The position numbers and the translations under genes are program-made. The notes below the pieces were generated by a model that made no database searches, had not been told where the DNA came from, and was given only the letters and a program-made list of their open reading frames with translations. DNA of 15,915 bases from an uncultured Burkholderiales bacterium (GTDB lineage Bacteria > Pseudomonadota > Gammaproteobacteria > Burkholderiales > Burkholderiaceae_C), in assembly GCA_903953985.1 (NCBI GenBank), contig CAJBLW010000441.1:1-15915 (forward strand). Direction: 5' to 3'. This document shows positions 7,680 through 14,456 of the stretch, one piece after another (the stretch's first letter is position 1; the number at the start of each line of letters is the position of its first letter).

Positions 7680-10600
7680 TCAGAACGGCACTTGGAGTGA
7701 GTTCAGGTCTTTGCGGGTTTCGACCAACACCAGCGGGCCTTCGTTCACCACCACGGCAGGTGGACGCTCGCGTGGCACGCGCATGGCTGTAGGCTCGGCC
7801 GCGATGGCGGCTTGCACGGCGGCGACTTTGTCGCTGTCCGAATTCACCCACACCAGCCCCGAGTTTTGTGCGACTTGCTGCAGACTGTCCAGGGGAAGCG
7901 TGTAGCTGGCCACGGCAGGCAAGGTCGTGCTGGCGGCTTCGGTTGGAGGCGTGCTGGCGGTCTGCGCCTTGCTGGCTGTGGCCACAGGGGCAACGGCAGC
8001 CGCTGGAGCAGCGCCCACTGGGGCTGCTGGGGCTTGTGTTGGCGCAGTGCTCTCGGCCTCAGCCACTGGTGCCGCCACAGCTTCAACCACGGCGGCTACT
8101 GGCGTGACGGCCGCTGCTGCAGTTTCCTGGCTGGCTTGAGGGGCTGCTGCCGTCGAGGCTGGAGCCGATGTGGCGGCGGCTTGCTGGGCACGCTCAAAAT
8201 AAGAGCGTGGGGCAGGGCGGTCATCTGCCGGGGCTTCGGCGCTCAAACGGCTTGGCTCGGCGGTGTCTTCAGTGGGGACTGGCTCACCTGCTGTGTCCTG
8301 ACGTGTTTCGCCAGCGCGTTCACGGCGGTCGCGGCCGTAGCGGTCGCGCGATCGACGTTCACGGCGCTCGCTGTTTTCAGCTGCGCTGGAGCCTTCGGCT
8401 GCGGCGTTGCTGTCGGCCGTCGCGTCTTGACTCACGGTCGATTCAGGCGTGCTTGCATCGGTGGCTTCGCTCGTGCGGCGCTCAGGGCGCTCGCCACGTT
8501 CACGGCGGCCTTCACCCCCGCGCTCACCACGTTCACGGCGACCGTCACGGCCTTCGCGTGGGGCGCGCTCTGTGCGCACTTCGATGCCTTCTGAATTCAA
8601 CTCGGGTTGGGCATCGCTATGGCCTTCGCTCAGGCTGTCGGTGCGCTGACCTTCAGCCGGGTTGTCACCGCGTGGGCTCGAGCGGCCATCGCGGCGTCCT
8701 TCACGGGCAGGGCGATCACCGTTTGGGCGCTCGCTGCGCTCACCGCGTTCACCACGCTCCGTGCGTTCGCCACGCTCTGAGCGCTCACTGCGTTCGGCAC
8801 GGTCACCGCGTGGAGGACGGGCTTCGCCTTCACGGCCTTCGATTCGGCCTTCATTACGACGGCCTCCTTCACGGGGGGCGCGGACTTCGCCGGCCGCGCC
8901 TTCGCCGCGCTCACCACGGCGGCCATCACGACCGCCACGGCGGCCATCACGGCCTGATTCGCGGCCACCCTCGCGACCACCTTCACGGCGCTCGCCGTCA
9001 CGACGGCCTTCGCGGGCTTTCTCGTCTTGCTTGACCGCAGGTGCGGCCACAGGCTCGGCCGCAGCGCCGCCGAACAGGTTTTTCAACCAGCCAAAAAAAC
9101 CACCCGAAGCGGCTGTTGCCGGTGCTGCAACAGGGGCTGCTGCAGCGGCTTTGGCCACCGGCTTGGCCGCAACCACGGGGGCTTCGGGCTTGGGGGGGGC
9201 CACGGGCGCGGGTGCATCGGGCAGAACACCCTTGATGACCGGTGTTTGCTTGTTGGTGGGCTCTTGCGAGCGTCGCGTCACGGTGGTCGCGTCTTCGATC
9301 TCTTCGGCCATCTTGTAGCTGGCTTCAATGCGGTCCAAGCGTGGGTCGTCGTGCTTCAAGCGCTCAAGCTTGTAATGCGGCGTTTCCAGCGACTTGTTGG
9401 GCACCAGCAGCACGTTGATGCGCTGTTGCAATTCGATCTTGGCGATTTCGGAGCGCTTTTCGTTGAGCAGGAAAGACGCCACTTCAACCGGCACTTGGGC
9501 GTGCACAGCGGCGCTGTTGTCCTTCATGGACTCTTCTTGGATGATGCGCAGGATCTGCAACGCTGAGCTCTCGGTGTCGCGGATGTGGCCTGCACCGCCG
9601 CAGCGAGGGCAAGGGATCGAGGCACCTTCACTCAATGCAGGCTTCAAGCGCTGGCGGCTCATTTCCAGCAGGCCGAACTTGCTGATCGAGCCGAACTGCA
9701 CGCGGGCGCGGTCCTGGCGCAGTGCATCGCGCAGGCGGTTTTCTACCTCGCGGCGGTTCTTGGACTCTTCCATGTCGATGAAGTCGATCACGATCAGACC
9801 ACCCAAATCGCGCAGGCGCATCTGGCGGGCCACTTCGTCAGCAGCTTCCAGGTTGGTGCGGGTGGCGGTTTCTTCGATGTCGCCGCCCTTGATGGCGCGG
9901 GCCGAGTTCACGTCCACCGACACCAAGGCTTCGGTGTGGTCGATCACGATGGCGCCACCCGAGGGCAGTTGCACTGTGCGGGCATAGGCCGATTCGATCT
10001 GATGCTCGATCTGAAAGCGGCTGAAGAGTGGCGCGTCGTCGCGGTAGCGTTTTACGCGTGGCGCGAACTCTGGCATGACGTGGCTCATGAACTGCTGAGC
10101 CTGGTCGTAGATGTCGTCGGTGTCGATCAGGATGTCGCCGATGTCGTTGTTGAAAGAGTCACGAATCGCGCGGATGACCAGCGAGGATTCCTGGTAAATC
10201 AGGAAAGCGCCTTTGCCCTGAGCAGCGCCGTCAATGGCAGTCCACAGCTTGAGCAAGTAGTTCAGGTCCCACTGCAGCTCGGGCGCGGAGCGGCCGATGC
10301 CTGCGGTGCGGGCGATGATGGACATGCCCTTGGGGTATTCCAGTTGGTCCATCGCCTCTTTGAGTTCGGCGCGGTCATCACCTTCGATGCGACGGCTAAC
10401 GCCACCGCCACGGGGGTTGTTGGGCATGAGCACCACGTAGCGACCCGCCAGACTGACGAAGGTGGTCAGAGCCGCACCTTTGTTGCCGCGCTCTTCTTTT
10501 TCGACCTGCACCAAGAGGGACTGGCCTTCTTTGATGACGTCTTGGATGCGGGCTTGGCTGACGGACACGCCTTCAGCAAAATATTGGCGTGAGATTTCCT

Positions 10601-10811
10601 TGAACGGCAAAAAGCCGTGACGGTCTTCACCGTAGTCCACGAAGCAGGCTTCGAGCGAAGGCTCGACCCGGGTTACCACCGCTTGGTAGATGTTGCCCTT
10701 GCGCTGTTCACGGCCTTCAATTTCGATTTCGTAGTCGAGGAGTTTTTGTCCATCGACGATAGCCAAGCGGCGCTCTTCAGCTTGCGTGGCGTTGATCAGC
10801 ATCCGTTTCAT
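7680..10811 (-). CDS. rne: Ribonuclease E
   Basis: Endoribonuclease that starts mRNA decay and processes rRNA and tRNA; its C-terminal half normally scaffolds a degradosome at the inner membrane. The 1043 residues are the length of RNase E, not the shorter RNase G. The catalytic half shows MLINATQAEERRLAIVDG at 4-21, an S1 RNA-binding domain at about 38-125, metal-binding Asp300 (SVDVNSARA) and Asp343 (VIDFIDM), and the zinc-link CPRC at 401-404 of CPRCGGAGHIRD. The second half looks disordered: an Ala/Pro linker (530-570), an amphipathic GFFGWLKNLFGG (571-582), an Arg/Glu/Gly-rich stretch (about 596-840), an Ala/Pro-rich stretch (871-970), and a non-repetitive terminal block (971-1043). The ATG is preceded by AAGGAA on the minus strand at 10818-10823, 6 nt away. 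The leader is long and structured. The gene is convergent with hemY and divergent from rluC. Confidence 0.97.
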   Translation of the reverse strand: MKRMLINATQAEERRLAIVDGQKLLDYEIEIEGREQRKGNIYQAVVTRVEPSLEACFVDYGEDRHGFLPFKEISRQYFAEGVSVSQARIQDVIKEGQSLLVQVEKEERGNKGAALTTFVSLAGRYVVLMPNNPRGGGVSRRIEGDDRAELKEAMDQLEYPKGMSIIARTAGIGRSAPELQWDLNYLLKLWTAIDGAAQGKGAFLIYQESSLVIRAIRDSFNNDIGDILIDTDDIYDQAQQFMSHVMPEFAPRVKRYRDDAPLFSRFQIEHQIESAYARTVQLPSGGAIVIDHTEALVSVDVNSARAIKGGDIEETATRTNLEAADEVARQMRLRDLGGLIVIDFIDMEESKNRREVENRLRDALRQDRARVQFGSISKFGLLEMSRQRLKPALSEGASIPCPRCGGAGHIRDTESSALQILRIIQEESMKDNSAAVHAQVPVEVASFLLNEKRSEIAKIELQQRINVLLVPNKSLETPHYKLERLKHDDPRLDRIEASYKMAEEIEDATTVTRRSQEPTNKQTPVIKGVLPDAPAPVAPPKPEAPVVAAKPVAKAAAAAPVAAPATAASGGFFGWLKNLFGGAAAEPVAAPAVKQDEKAREGRRDGERREGGREGGRESGRDGRRGGRDGRRGERGEGAAGEVRAPREGGRRNEGRIEGREGEARPPRGDRAERSERSERGERTERGERGERSERPNGDRPAREGRRDGRSSPRGDNPAEGQRTDSLSEGHSDAQPELNSEGIEVRTERAPREGRDGRRERGERGGEGRRERGERPERRTSEATDASTPESTVSQDATADSNAAAEGSSAAENSERRERRSRDRYGRDRRERAGETRQDTAGEPVPTEDTAEPSRLSAEAPADDRPAPRSYFERAQQAAATSAPASTAAAPQASQETAAAAVTPVAAVVEAVAAPVAEAESTAPTQAPAAPVGAAPAAAVAPVATASKAQTASTPPTEAASTTLPAVASYTLPLDSLQQVAQNSGLVWVNSDSDKVAAVQAAIAAEPTAMRVPRERPPAVVVNEGPLVLVETRKDLNSLQVPF
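8292..9026 (-). repeat. Low-complexity Arg/Glu/Gly/Asp-rich coding repeat inside rne
   Basis: Codes for about residues 596-840 of RNase E, dominated by RR, ER, GER, GRD and SER units such as GRDGRRGGRDGRRGERGEG and RSERSERGERTERGERGER. At DNA level short units recur; for example GTTCACGGCG (plus strand) is found at 8318, 8357, 8498 and 8531. Enterobacterial RNase E has arginine-rich RNA-binding segments at this place, so an RNA-binding, disordered role is likely by analogy. Such degenerate repeats are prone to slippage and length change between strains. The opposite strand and other frames are open here only because of this composition. Confidence 0.85.
9066..9101 (-). other. Predicted membrane-targeting amphipathic helix of RNase E
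   Basis: Codes for GFFGWLKNLFGG (residues 571-582). It sits between the Ala/Pro linker and the arginine-rich region, and resembles the segment A membrane-binding helix of Escherichia coli RNase E (recalled as containing FFGALKALFSGG). The hydrophobic residues F572, F573, W575, L576, L579 and F580 would fall on one face of a helix. Membrane binding is inferred from this likeness. Confidence 0.7.
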
Positions 10812-10817
10812 GATGCG

Positions 10818-10823
10818 TTCCTT
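10818..10823 (-). promoter_or_regulatory. Ribosome binding site of rne
   Basis: AAGGAA on the minus strand, 6 nt before the ATG at 10811. It fixes the rne start and agrees with the conserved MKRMLINATQ N-terminus. Confidence 0.75.
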
Positions 10824-10885
10824 TTCTTGTCAGCTTGGCTTCGGTGCAGGAAAATGTCTGCGCGCGAAAACCTGTTTACACAACC

Positions 10886-10914
10886 GGCTTCGGGTTTTTG
10901 GGAACCGCGAAGCC
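10886..10914 (-). other. Imperfect stem-loop in the rne leader
   Basis: In plus-strand terms GGCTTCGGGTT at 10886-10896 pairs with AACC at 10903-10906 and CGAAGCC at 10908-10914, with one bulged G at 10907 and a 6-nt loop. That is 11 base pairs, 75-103 nt upstream of the rne start codon. No T run follows on either strand, so it is not an intrinsic terminator. Confidence 0.6.
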
Positions 10915-11050
10915 CACGTTGCCTGAACTGACGCCTGAAACGAAGGGAATTGCCGAGGTTGATCGCCATTCAGCTGCGCGTGAGCACAGGAGTGGGGATC
11001 GTGGCGCGTGGATGGGGCGAGGCAAAAGGCGTGCAAATATTCGTCCACTG

Positions 11051-11067
11051 CCGGGGGCTTCCCCCGG
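11051..11067. other. GC-rich stem-loop in the rne/rluC spacer
   Basis: CCGGGGG, loop CTT, CCCCCGG: a perfect 7-bp stem of G and C only, about 240-256 nt upstream of the rne start. No T run is attached. It could form in RNA of either strand. Confidence 0.65.
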
Positions 11068-11180
11068 TGTCCAAGACAAACTGCCGGGCACCAAGCATGA
11101 CGATGGGACATGGCTTCGTGAGCCGTTCCAAGTACATCAACAAAGTTCCGAACAACACAACCATCTCGCTTTGATCCGCT

Positions 11181-11201
11181 CAGCAGCCCACTGGGCTGCT
11201 G
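11181..11201. other. Strong perfect inverted repeat in the rne/rluC spacer
   Basis: CAGCAGCCC, loop ACT, GGGCTGCTG, with a further A/T match at the loop edge: 9 strong pairs. It lies about 370-390 nt upstream of rne and about 200 nt upstream of rluC. No T run follows in either direction, so it is either a leader hairpin or a binding site rather than a terminator. Confidence 0.65.
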
Positions 11202-11403
11202 AACTTGGGGTATTCCTTATCTGGGTTTTCAGGGCGTCGGCTCAACCTCCGGGGCGTTTTGCCCCTGTTGGCGTTGGCCTTCAGTCTGCAAATCGTGCCG
11301 GGGGTGGCATCGACCATCTGGTTTGGTGCGGTGGGGGTGAACTAAACTCCAGCTTTACGGGAATTCATTTCCATTTGAATCAACCACTTACAGCCAATTG
11401 CCA

Positions 11404-12405
11404 GTGAATCACATTATACGGGTCAAGTCCGATGCTGCGACGCCCGCCGTCAAATGGTTGTTGGTGGACGAAGAGTCGGCCGGTCAACGATTGGACAACT
11501 TTTTGATGCGTCACTTGAAGGGCGTGCCCAAAACCCACGTCTACCGCATCATCCGCAGCGGCGAGGTGCGCATCAACAAGGGCCGTGCCTCGGCCGAGAC
11601 CCGGGTCGAGAACGGCGACGAAGTGCGTCTGCCGCCCGTGCGGATTTCTGAAAAAGTCGCCGAAAAAGCCGAGCGCCCAGCGCCGGGGCGCGAATTCCCC
11701 TCCCTATTTGAAGACGACAGCCTGATGGCCATCGACAAACCGTCCGGGGTGGCGGTGCACGGCGGCTCGGGCGTGAGCTTTGGCGTGATCGAGCAACTGC
11801 GCCAGGCGCGCCCAGAGGCCAAATTGCTGGAACTGGTGCACCGACTGGACCGCGACACCAGCGGTATTTTGCTGGTGGCCAAAAAGCGCAGCGCCTTGAA
11901 ACACTTGCAAGACCAGTTTCGCGAGCGCGAGACCGACAAAACTTATCTGGCGCTGGTCAAAGGCGACTGGCCTGCCAAACTGAAGGTGATTGACCAGCCT
12001 TTGCACAAGTTCCTTTTGCCCGACGGCGAACGCCGCGTGCGGGTGACCACACCCGAAGACCCTGACGGCCTGCGGTCGATCACCCTGGTCAAGGTGGCGC
12101 AACGCCTGCAGGGCGCCACGCTGCTGGAGGTGACCATCAAGACCGGTCGCACCCACCAGATTCGGGTGCACCTGGCGTCGCAAGGACACCCGATTGCGGG
12201 CGATGACAAATACGGTGATTTCGAGTGGAATCGCCAGTTGCTCAAGTCTGTGGCCCGTGCGGGCCTCAAACGCATGTTTTTGCACGCCTGGCGCTTGCAG
12301 TTCAACCACCCGGTGACGGACGAGCGTGTGGCCCTGCAAGCCGATTTACCCTCCGAATTGAAAGCCTACATCGACCATGCCCAACACCAGACCCCGCCAG
12401 TTTGA
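11404..12405 (+). CDS. rluC: 23S rRNA pseudouridine synthase, RluC type
   Basis: Converts specific uridines of 23S rRNA (955, 2504 and 2580 in E. coli) to pseudouridine. It has an N-terminal S4 RNA-binding domain (about residues 25-85, including QRLDNFLMRHLKGVPKTHV and IRSGEVRINKGR) and an RluA-family catalytic domain with IDKPSGVAVHGGSG, HRLDRDTSGILL (catalytic Asp149) and KTGRTHQIRVHLAS. Length is 333 residues from the GTG at 11404. A TTG at 11398 in frame would add two residues; neither has a visible ribosome site, and the GTG gives the N-terminus MNHIIRVKS, which fits relatives better. RluC is preferred over RluD because of the S4 sequence and the position next to rne. Its 3' end overlaps the next gene by 29 bp. 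Confidence 0.93.
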   Translation: MNHIIRVKSDAATPAVKWLLVDEESAGQRLDNFLMRHLKGVPKTHVYRIIRSGEVRINKGRASAETRVENGDEVRLPPVRISEKVAEKAERPAPGREFPSLFEDDSLMAIDKPSGVAVHGGSGVSFGVIEQLRQARPEAKLLELVHRLDRDTSGILLVAKKRSALKHLQDQFRERETDKTYLALVKGDWPAKLKVIDQPLHKFLLPDGERRVRVTTPEDPDGLRSITLVKVAQRLQGATLLEVTIKTGRTHQIRVHLASQGHPIAGDDKYGDFEWNRQLLKSVARAGLKRMFLHAWRLQFNHPVTDERVALQADLPSELKAYIDHAQHQTPPV

Positions 12406-13045
12406 CCTGATCGCTTTCGATTGGGATGGAACGCTGTTCGACTCCACCGCCCTGATCACCCGCTGCATCCAGCGCGCCGTGGTGGATGTGGGCGGACAAG
12501 AGCCCACCCGCGAAGTCGCTTCTTATGTGATCGGCATGTCGCTCTTGCCTGCGCTGGCCCATGCCGCGCCCGATGTACCCAAGGACAAATACCCTGCCCT
12601 GGGGGAGCGCTATCGCCACCATTACCTGCAGCACCAGCACGACATCAGCCTGTTTGAAGGCGTGCTGGATTTGTTGGACGCCCTCAAAGCCCGGCACCAC
12701 TGGCTGACGGTGGCTACCGGCAAAAGTCGTCACGGCCTAAATGAGTCCTTACAGGCGGTCGAATTGCGCGGCGTGTTCGATGGCTCGCGCACGGCCGATG
12801 AGACTGCGGGCAAGCCCAACCCCTTGATGCTGCACGAGTTGATGCGCGAATTTGGCGCAGCGCCCGAGCGGACCTTGATGATTGGTGACACCACGCATGA
12901 CCTGCAAATGGCGCTGAATGCCGGGTGTGCCAGTGTGGGCGTGAGTTATGGGGCCCACGAGCCCGAGGCCTTCCATGTGCTGCAGCCGCGCCATGTAGCG
13001 CACAGCGTGCGCGAATTGCACGATTGGTTGCTGGAAAACGCTTGA
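12377..13045 (+). CDS. HAD-family hydrolase, phosphoglycolate-phosphatase-like
   Basis: A 222-residue haloacid dehalogenase superfamily phosphatase. Motif I is FDWDGTLFDS with the nucleophile Asp15 and acid/base Asp17; motif II is TVATGKS (Thr114); motif III is Lys146 in GKPNP; motif IV is MIGDTTHDLQMA with Asp171 and Asp175. Residues about 20-95 form the helical cap of subfamily I. It resembles phosphoglycolate phosphatase (Gph) and pyrophosphatase PpaX-type proteins, but the substrate cannot be read from sequence, so I give no symbol. It overlaps the end of rluC by 29 bp and is followed after 14 bp by the Rieske gene, so co-transcription is very likely. Confidence 0.92.
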   Translation: MPNTRPRQFDLIAFDWDGTLFDSTALITRCIQRAVVDVGGQEPTREVASYVIGMSLLPALAHAAPDVPKDKYPALGERYRHHYLQHQHDISLFEGVLDLLDALKARHHWLTVATGKSRHGLNESLQAVELRGVFDGSRTADETAGKPNPLMLHELMREFGAAPERTLMIGDTTHDLQMALNAGCASVGVSYGAHEPEAFHVLQPRHVAHSVRELHDWLLENA

Positions 13046-13049
13046 AACT

Positions 13050-13054
13050 AGGAG
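13050..13054 (+). promoter_or_regulatory. Ribosome binding site deciding the Rieske gene start
   Basis: AGGAG, 5 nt before the ATG at 13060. The frame is open far upstream (to 12925) inside the HAD gene, so this site is what places the true start at 13060. Confidence 0.8.
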
Positions 13055-13059
13055 CGCTC

Positions 13060-13425
13060 ATGGAGCCCATGGTCCCTTTGTGCAACAGCGCCGACCTGGT
13101 CAATGGTGGGCGGGCTGTGCCTTTTGACGTCGTTTACGCCGGGCTGACTTGCCGGGCCTTTGCCATCCGTTACCAAGACCAGGTTCACGCCTACCTGAAC
13201 CGCTGCACCCATGTGGCCATGGAGATGGATTACCAGCCTGACCGGTTTTATGACGATACCGGGCGTTGGTTGATGTGTGCCACGCACGGCGCCGCGTACC
13301 AACCGGATACTGGCGCGTGTTCGGGCGGCCCCTGCCGGGGTGGACTGGTCAAAATAGACCTTTCCGAACTTGACGGCGTGGTTCACTGGCATACTGCCTA
13401 CAACTTAAAACCTCTTGAATTTTGA
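13060..13425 (+). CDS. Small Rieske [2Fe-2S] protein
   Basis: A 121-residue soluble protein made of one Rieske domain. Cluster ligands are Cys49 and His51 (CTH) and Cys73 and His76 (CATHG). The gap between the two motifs is 21 residues, a little wider than the 15-17 usual in Rieske ferredoxins. The second cysteine of cytochrome bc1 Rieske proteins, which makes a disulfide, is absent, so it is of ferredoxin or dioxygenase type. A conserved-looking CSGGPCRGGLVKI at 87-99 follows the second motif and brings two more cysteines. There is no signal peptide or membrane segment. The electron partner is unknown; no oxygenase or reductase gene is nearby. It sits between the HAD phosphatase and the S49 peptidase genes; its stop lies 2 bp before the peptidase ATG. 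Confidence 0.9.
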   Translation: MEPMVPLCNSADLVNGGRAVPFDVVYAGLTCRAFAIRYQDQVHAYLNRCTHVAMEMDYQPDRFYDDTGRWLMCATHGAAYQPDTGACSGGPCRGGLVKIDLSELDGVVHWHTAYNLKPLEF

Positions 13426-13427
13426 AC

Positions 13428-14447
13428 ATGCAAGACCCCCAGGACAGCACGTCCGCGCCCGCCTCTGCCCCCGCCCAAGCTTTGCCGGAGGCCCAAGCCC
13501 CGGTGCTCAATCCTGTAGACGAAAACTGGGCCCGCAAAACCTTGGCGGATCTGGCTTTTGCTAACCTCAAGGAGCAACAGTCACAGCGCAGGTGGAAGTT
13601 AGGAATGCGCTTGGCCTGGTTGCTCTTTTTGGGCGTCGTGGTCTGGCTGGCTTTCAGTTTCAATTCACCTGCAAACCACACCAGTTTTCCGCACACGGCC
13701 ATGGTCACCATTCAAGGTGAAATCGGCCCAGACACCGAAGCCAGTGCGCAAAACATCATGTCGTCCATGCGCACGGCATTGGAAGACCCGGGCTCAAAAG
13801 CCTTGGTCTTGCTCATCAATTCGCCCGGTGGCAGCCCAGTGCAGGCAGGTCTCATCAACGATGAAATCACGCGTTTGCGCGCCCTGCACAACAAACCTAT
13901 TTACGCTGTGGTCGAGGAGTCTTGCGCTTCGGCGGCTTACTACATTGCCGCTGCAGCCGACCAGATTTATGTCGACAAGGCCAGTCTGGTGGGCAGCATT
14001 GGGGTTTTGATGGACGGTTTTGGCTTCACCGGGCTCATGGACAAGCTGGGTGTGGAACGTCGATTGATGACGGCCGGTGAGAACAAGGGCTTTCTGGACC
14101 CTTTCAGTCCGCAAACTCAGCCGCAACGCCAACACGCCCAAGCCATGCTCAACCAGATTCACGCCCAATTCATCGATGTGGTCAAAAAAGGCCGAGGCGA
14201 TCGGCTCAAAGCCACGCCAGAGTTGTTCAGCGGCTTGTTCTGGAGCGGCCAGCAGGCCGTAGATCTGGGATTGGCCGACAGCCTGGGCAGTGTGGATGGC
14301 GTTGCTCGTGAAGTGGTCAAGGCCCCTGACGTGATCGATTACACCCAGCGCGAAAACGTGGCCGAGCGACTGGTCAAGCGTTTTGGCGTGGCCGTGGGTG
14401 AGGGCAGCGTGCGCACCATGCGCACGGCGGGCGCTGGTTTGCGCTGA
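13428..14447 (+). CDS. sppA: S49-family membrane-anchored serine peptidase (SppA-like)
   Basis: A 339-residue protease that degrades signal peptides and membrane-protein fragments in the known family. A Pro/Ala-rich cytoplasmic N-terminus (1-55) leads to one transmembrane segment at about 61-78 (RLAWLLFLGVVVWLAFSF), then a single S49 domain. The oxyanion-region motif LLINSPGGSP lies at 128-137, the likely nucleophile is Ser168 in CASAAYYIAAAAD, and the likely general base is Lys220 in AGENKGFLDPFSP, as in single-domain bacterial SppA. It is the short form, not the double-domain E. coli SppA of about 618 residues. The ATG at 13428 follows the Rieske stop by 2 bp; a TTG at 13422 would add two residues. 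It ends 9 bp from the convergent methylase gene. Confidence 0.93.
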   Translation: MQDPQDSTSAPASAPAQALPEAQAPVLNPVDENWARKTLADLAFANLKEQQSQRRWKLGMRLAWLLFLGVVVWLAFSFNSPANHTSFPHTAMVTIQGEIGPDTEASAQNIMSSMRTALEDPGSKALVLLINSPGGSPVQAGLINDEITRLRALHNKPIYAVVEESCASAAYYIAAAADQIYVDKASLVGSIGVLMDGFGFTGLMDKLGVERRLMTAGENKGFLDPFSPQTQPQRQHAQAMLNQIHAQFIDVVKKGRGDRLKATPELFSGLFWSGQQAVDLGLADSLGSVDGVAREVVKAPDVIDYTQRENVAERLVKRFGVAVGEGSVRTMRTAGAGLR

Positions 14448-14456
14448 GGCGCTGGA

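Larger units (their letters stand above)
10812..11403. promoter_or_regulatory. Long rne/rluC divergent intergenic region, probable structured rne leader
   Basis: These 592 bp carry no credible gene: the one long open frame (10835-11407, +) has no family features and crosses the inverted repeats. The length and the divergent rne/rluC arrangement recall E. coli, where rne has a leader of roughly 360 nt through which RNase E controls its own mRNA. Four inverted repeats lie at 10886-10914, 11051-11067, 11181-11201 and 11251-11265. Promoters are not clear: for rluC a TAAACT lies near 11342-11347 without a good -35, and for rne TTGATT on the minus strand near 11380 has no convincing -10. Autoregulation is an inference from the E. 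coli system, not something the sequence proves. Confidence 0.55.

Noticed and set aside
8292..9026. CRISPR-like or tandem-repeat array
   Set aside because: The repeats are short, irregular and in frame with protein; there are no constant repeats with unique spacers and no cas genes.
8168..9034. Long plus-strand frame rich in His, Arg and Gly opposite the rne repeat
   Set aside because: A by-product of the repetitive Arg/Glu/Gly codons of rne on the other strand; the RNase E frame is clearly the real one.
9585..10592. 335-codon open frame antisense to the catalytic half of rne
   Set aside because: It lies opposite highly conserved RNase E domains and shows no family features of its own.
7680..10811. 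RNase G rather than RNase E
   Set aside because: The 1043-residue length, long disordered tail and membrane-helix-like segment fit RNase E; RNase G proteins are near 490 residues.
11051..11067. CCGGGGG/CCCCCGG hairpin as an intrinsic terminator
   Set aside because: No T run follows in either direction, so it was kept only as a leader stem-loop.
10835..11407. 190-codon open frame on the plus strand across the rne/rluC spacer
   Set aside because: No recognisable domain, no clear ribosome site, it starts inside the rne leader and crosses all the inverted repeats. Long open frames arise by chance at this GC content.
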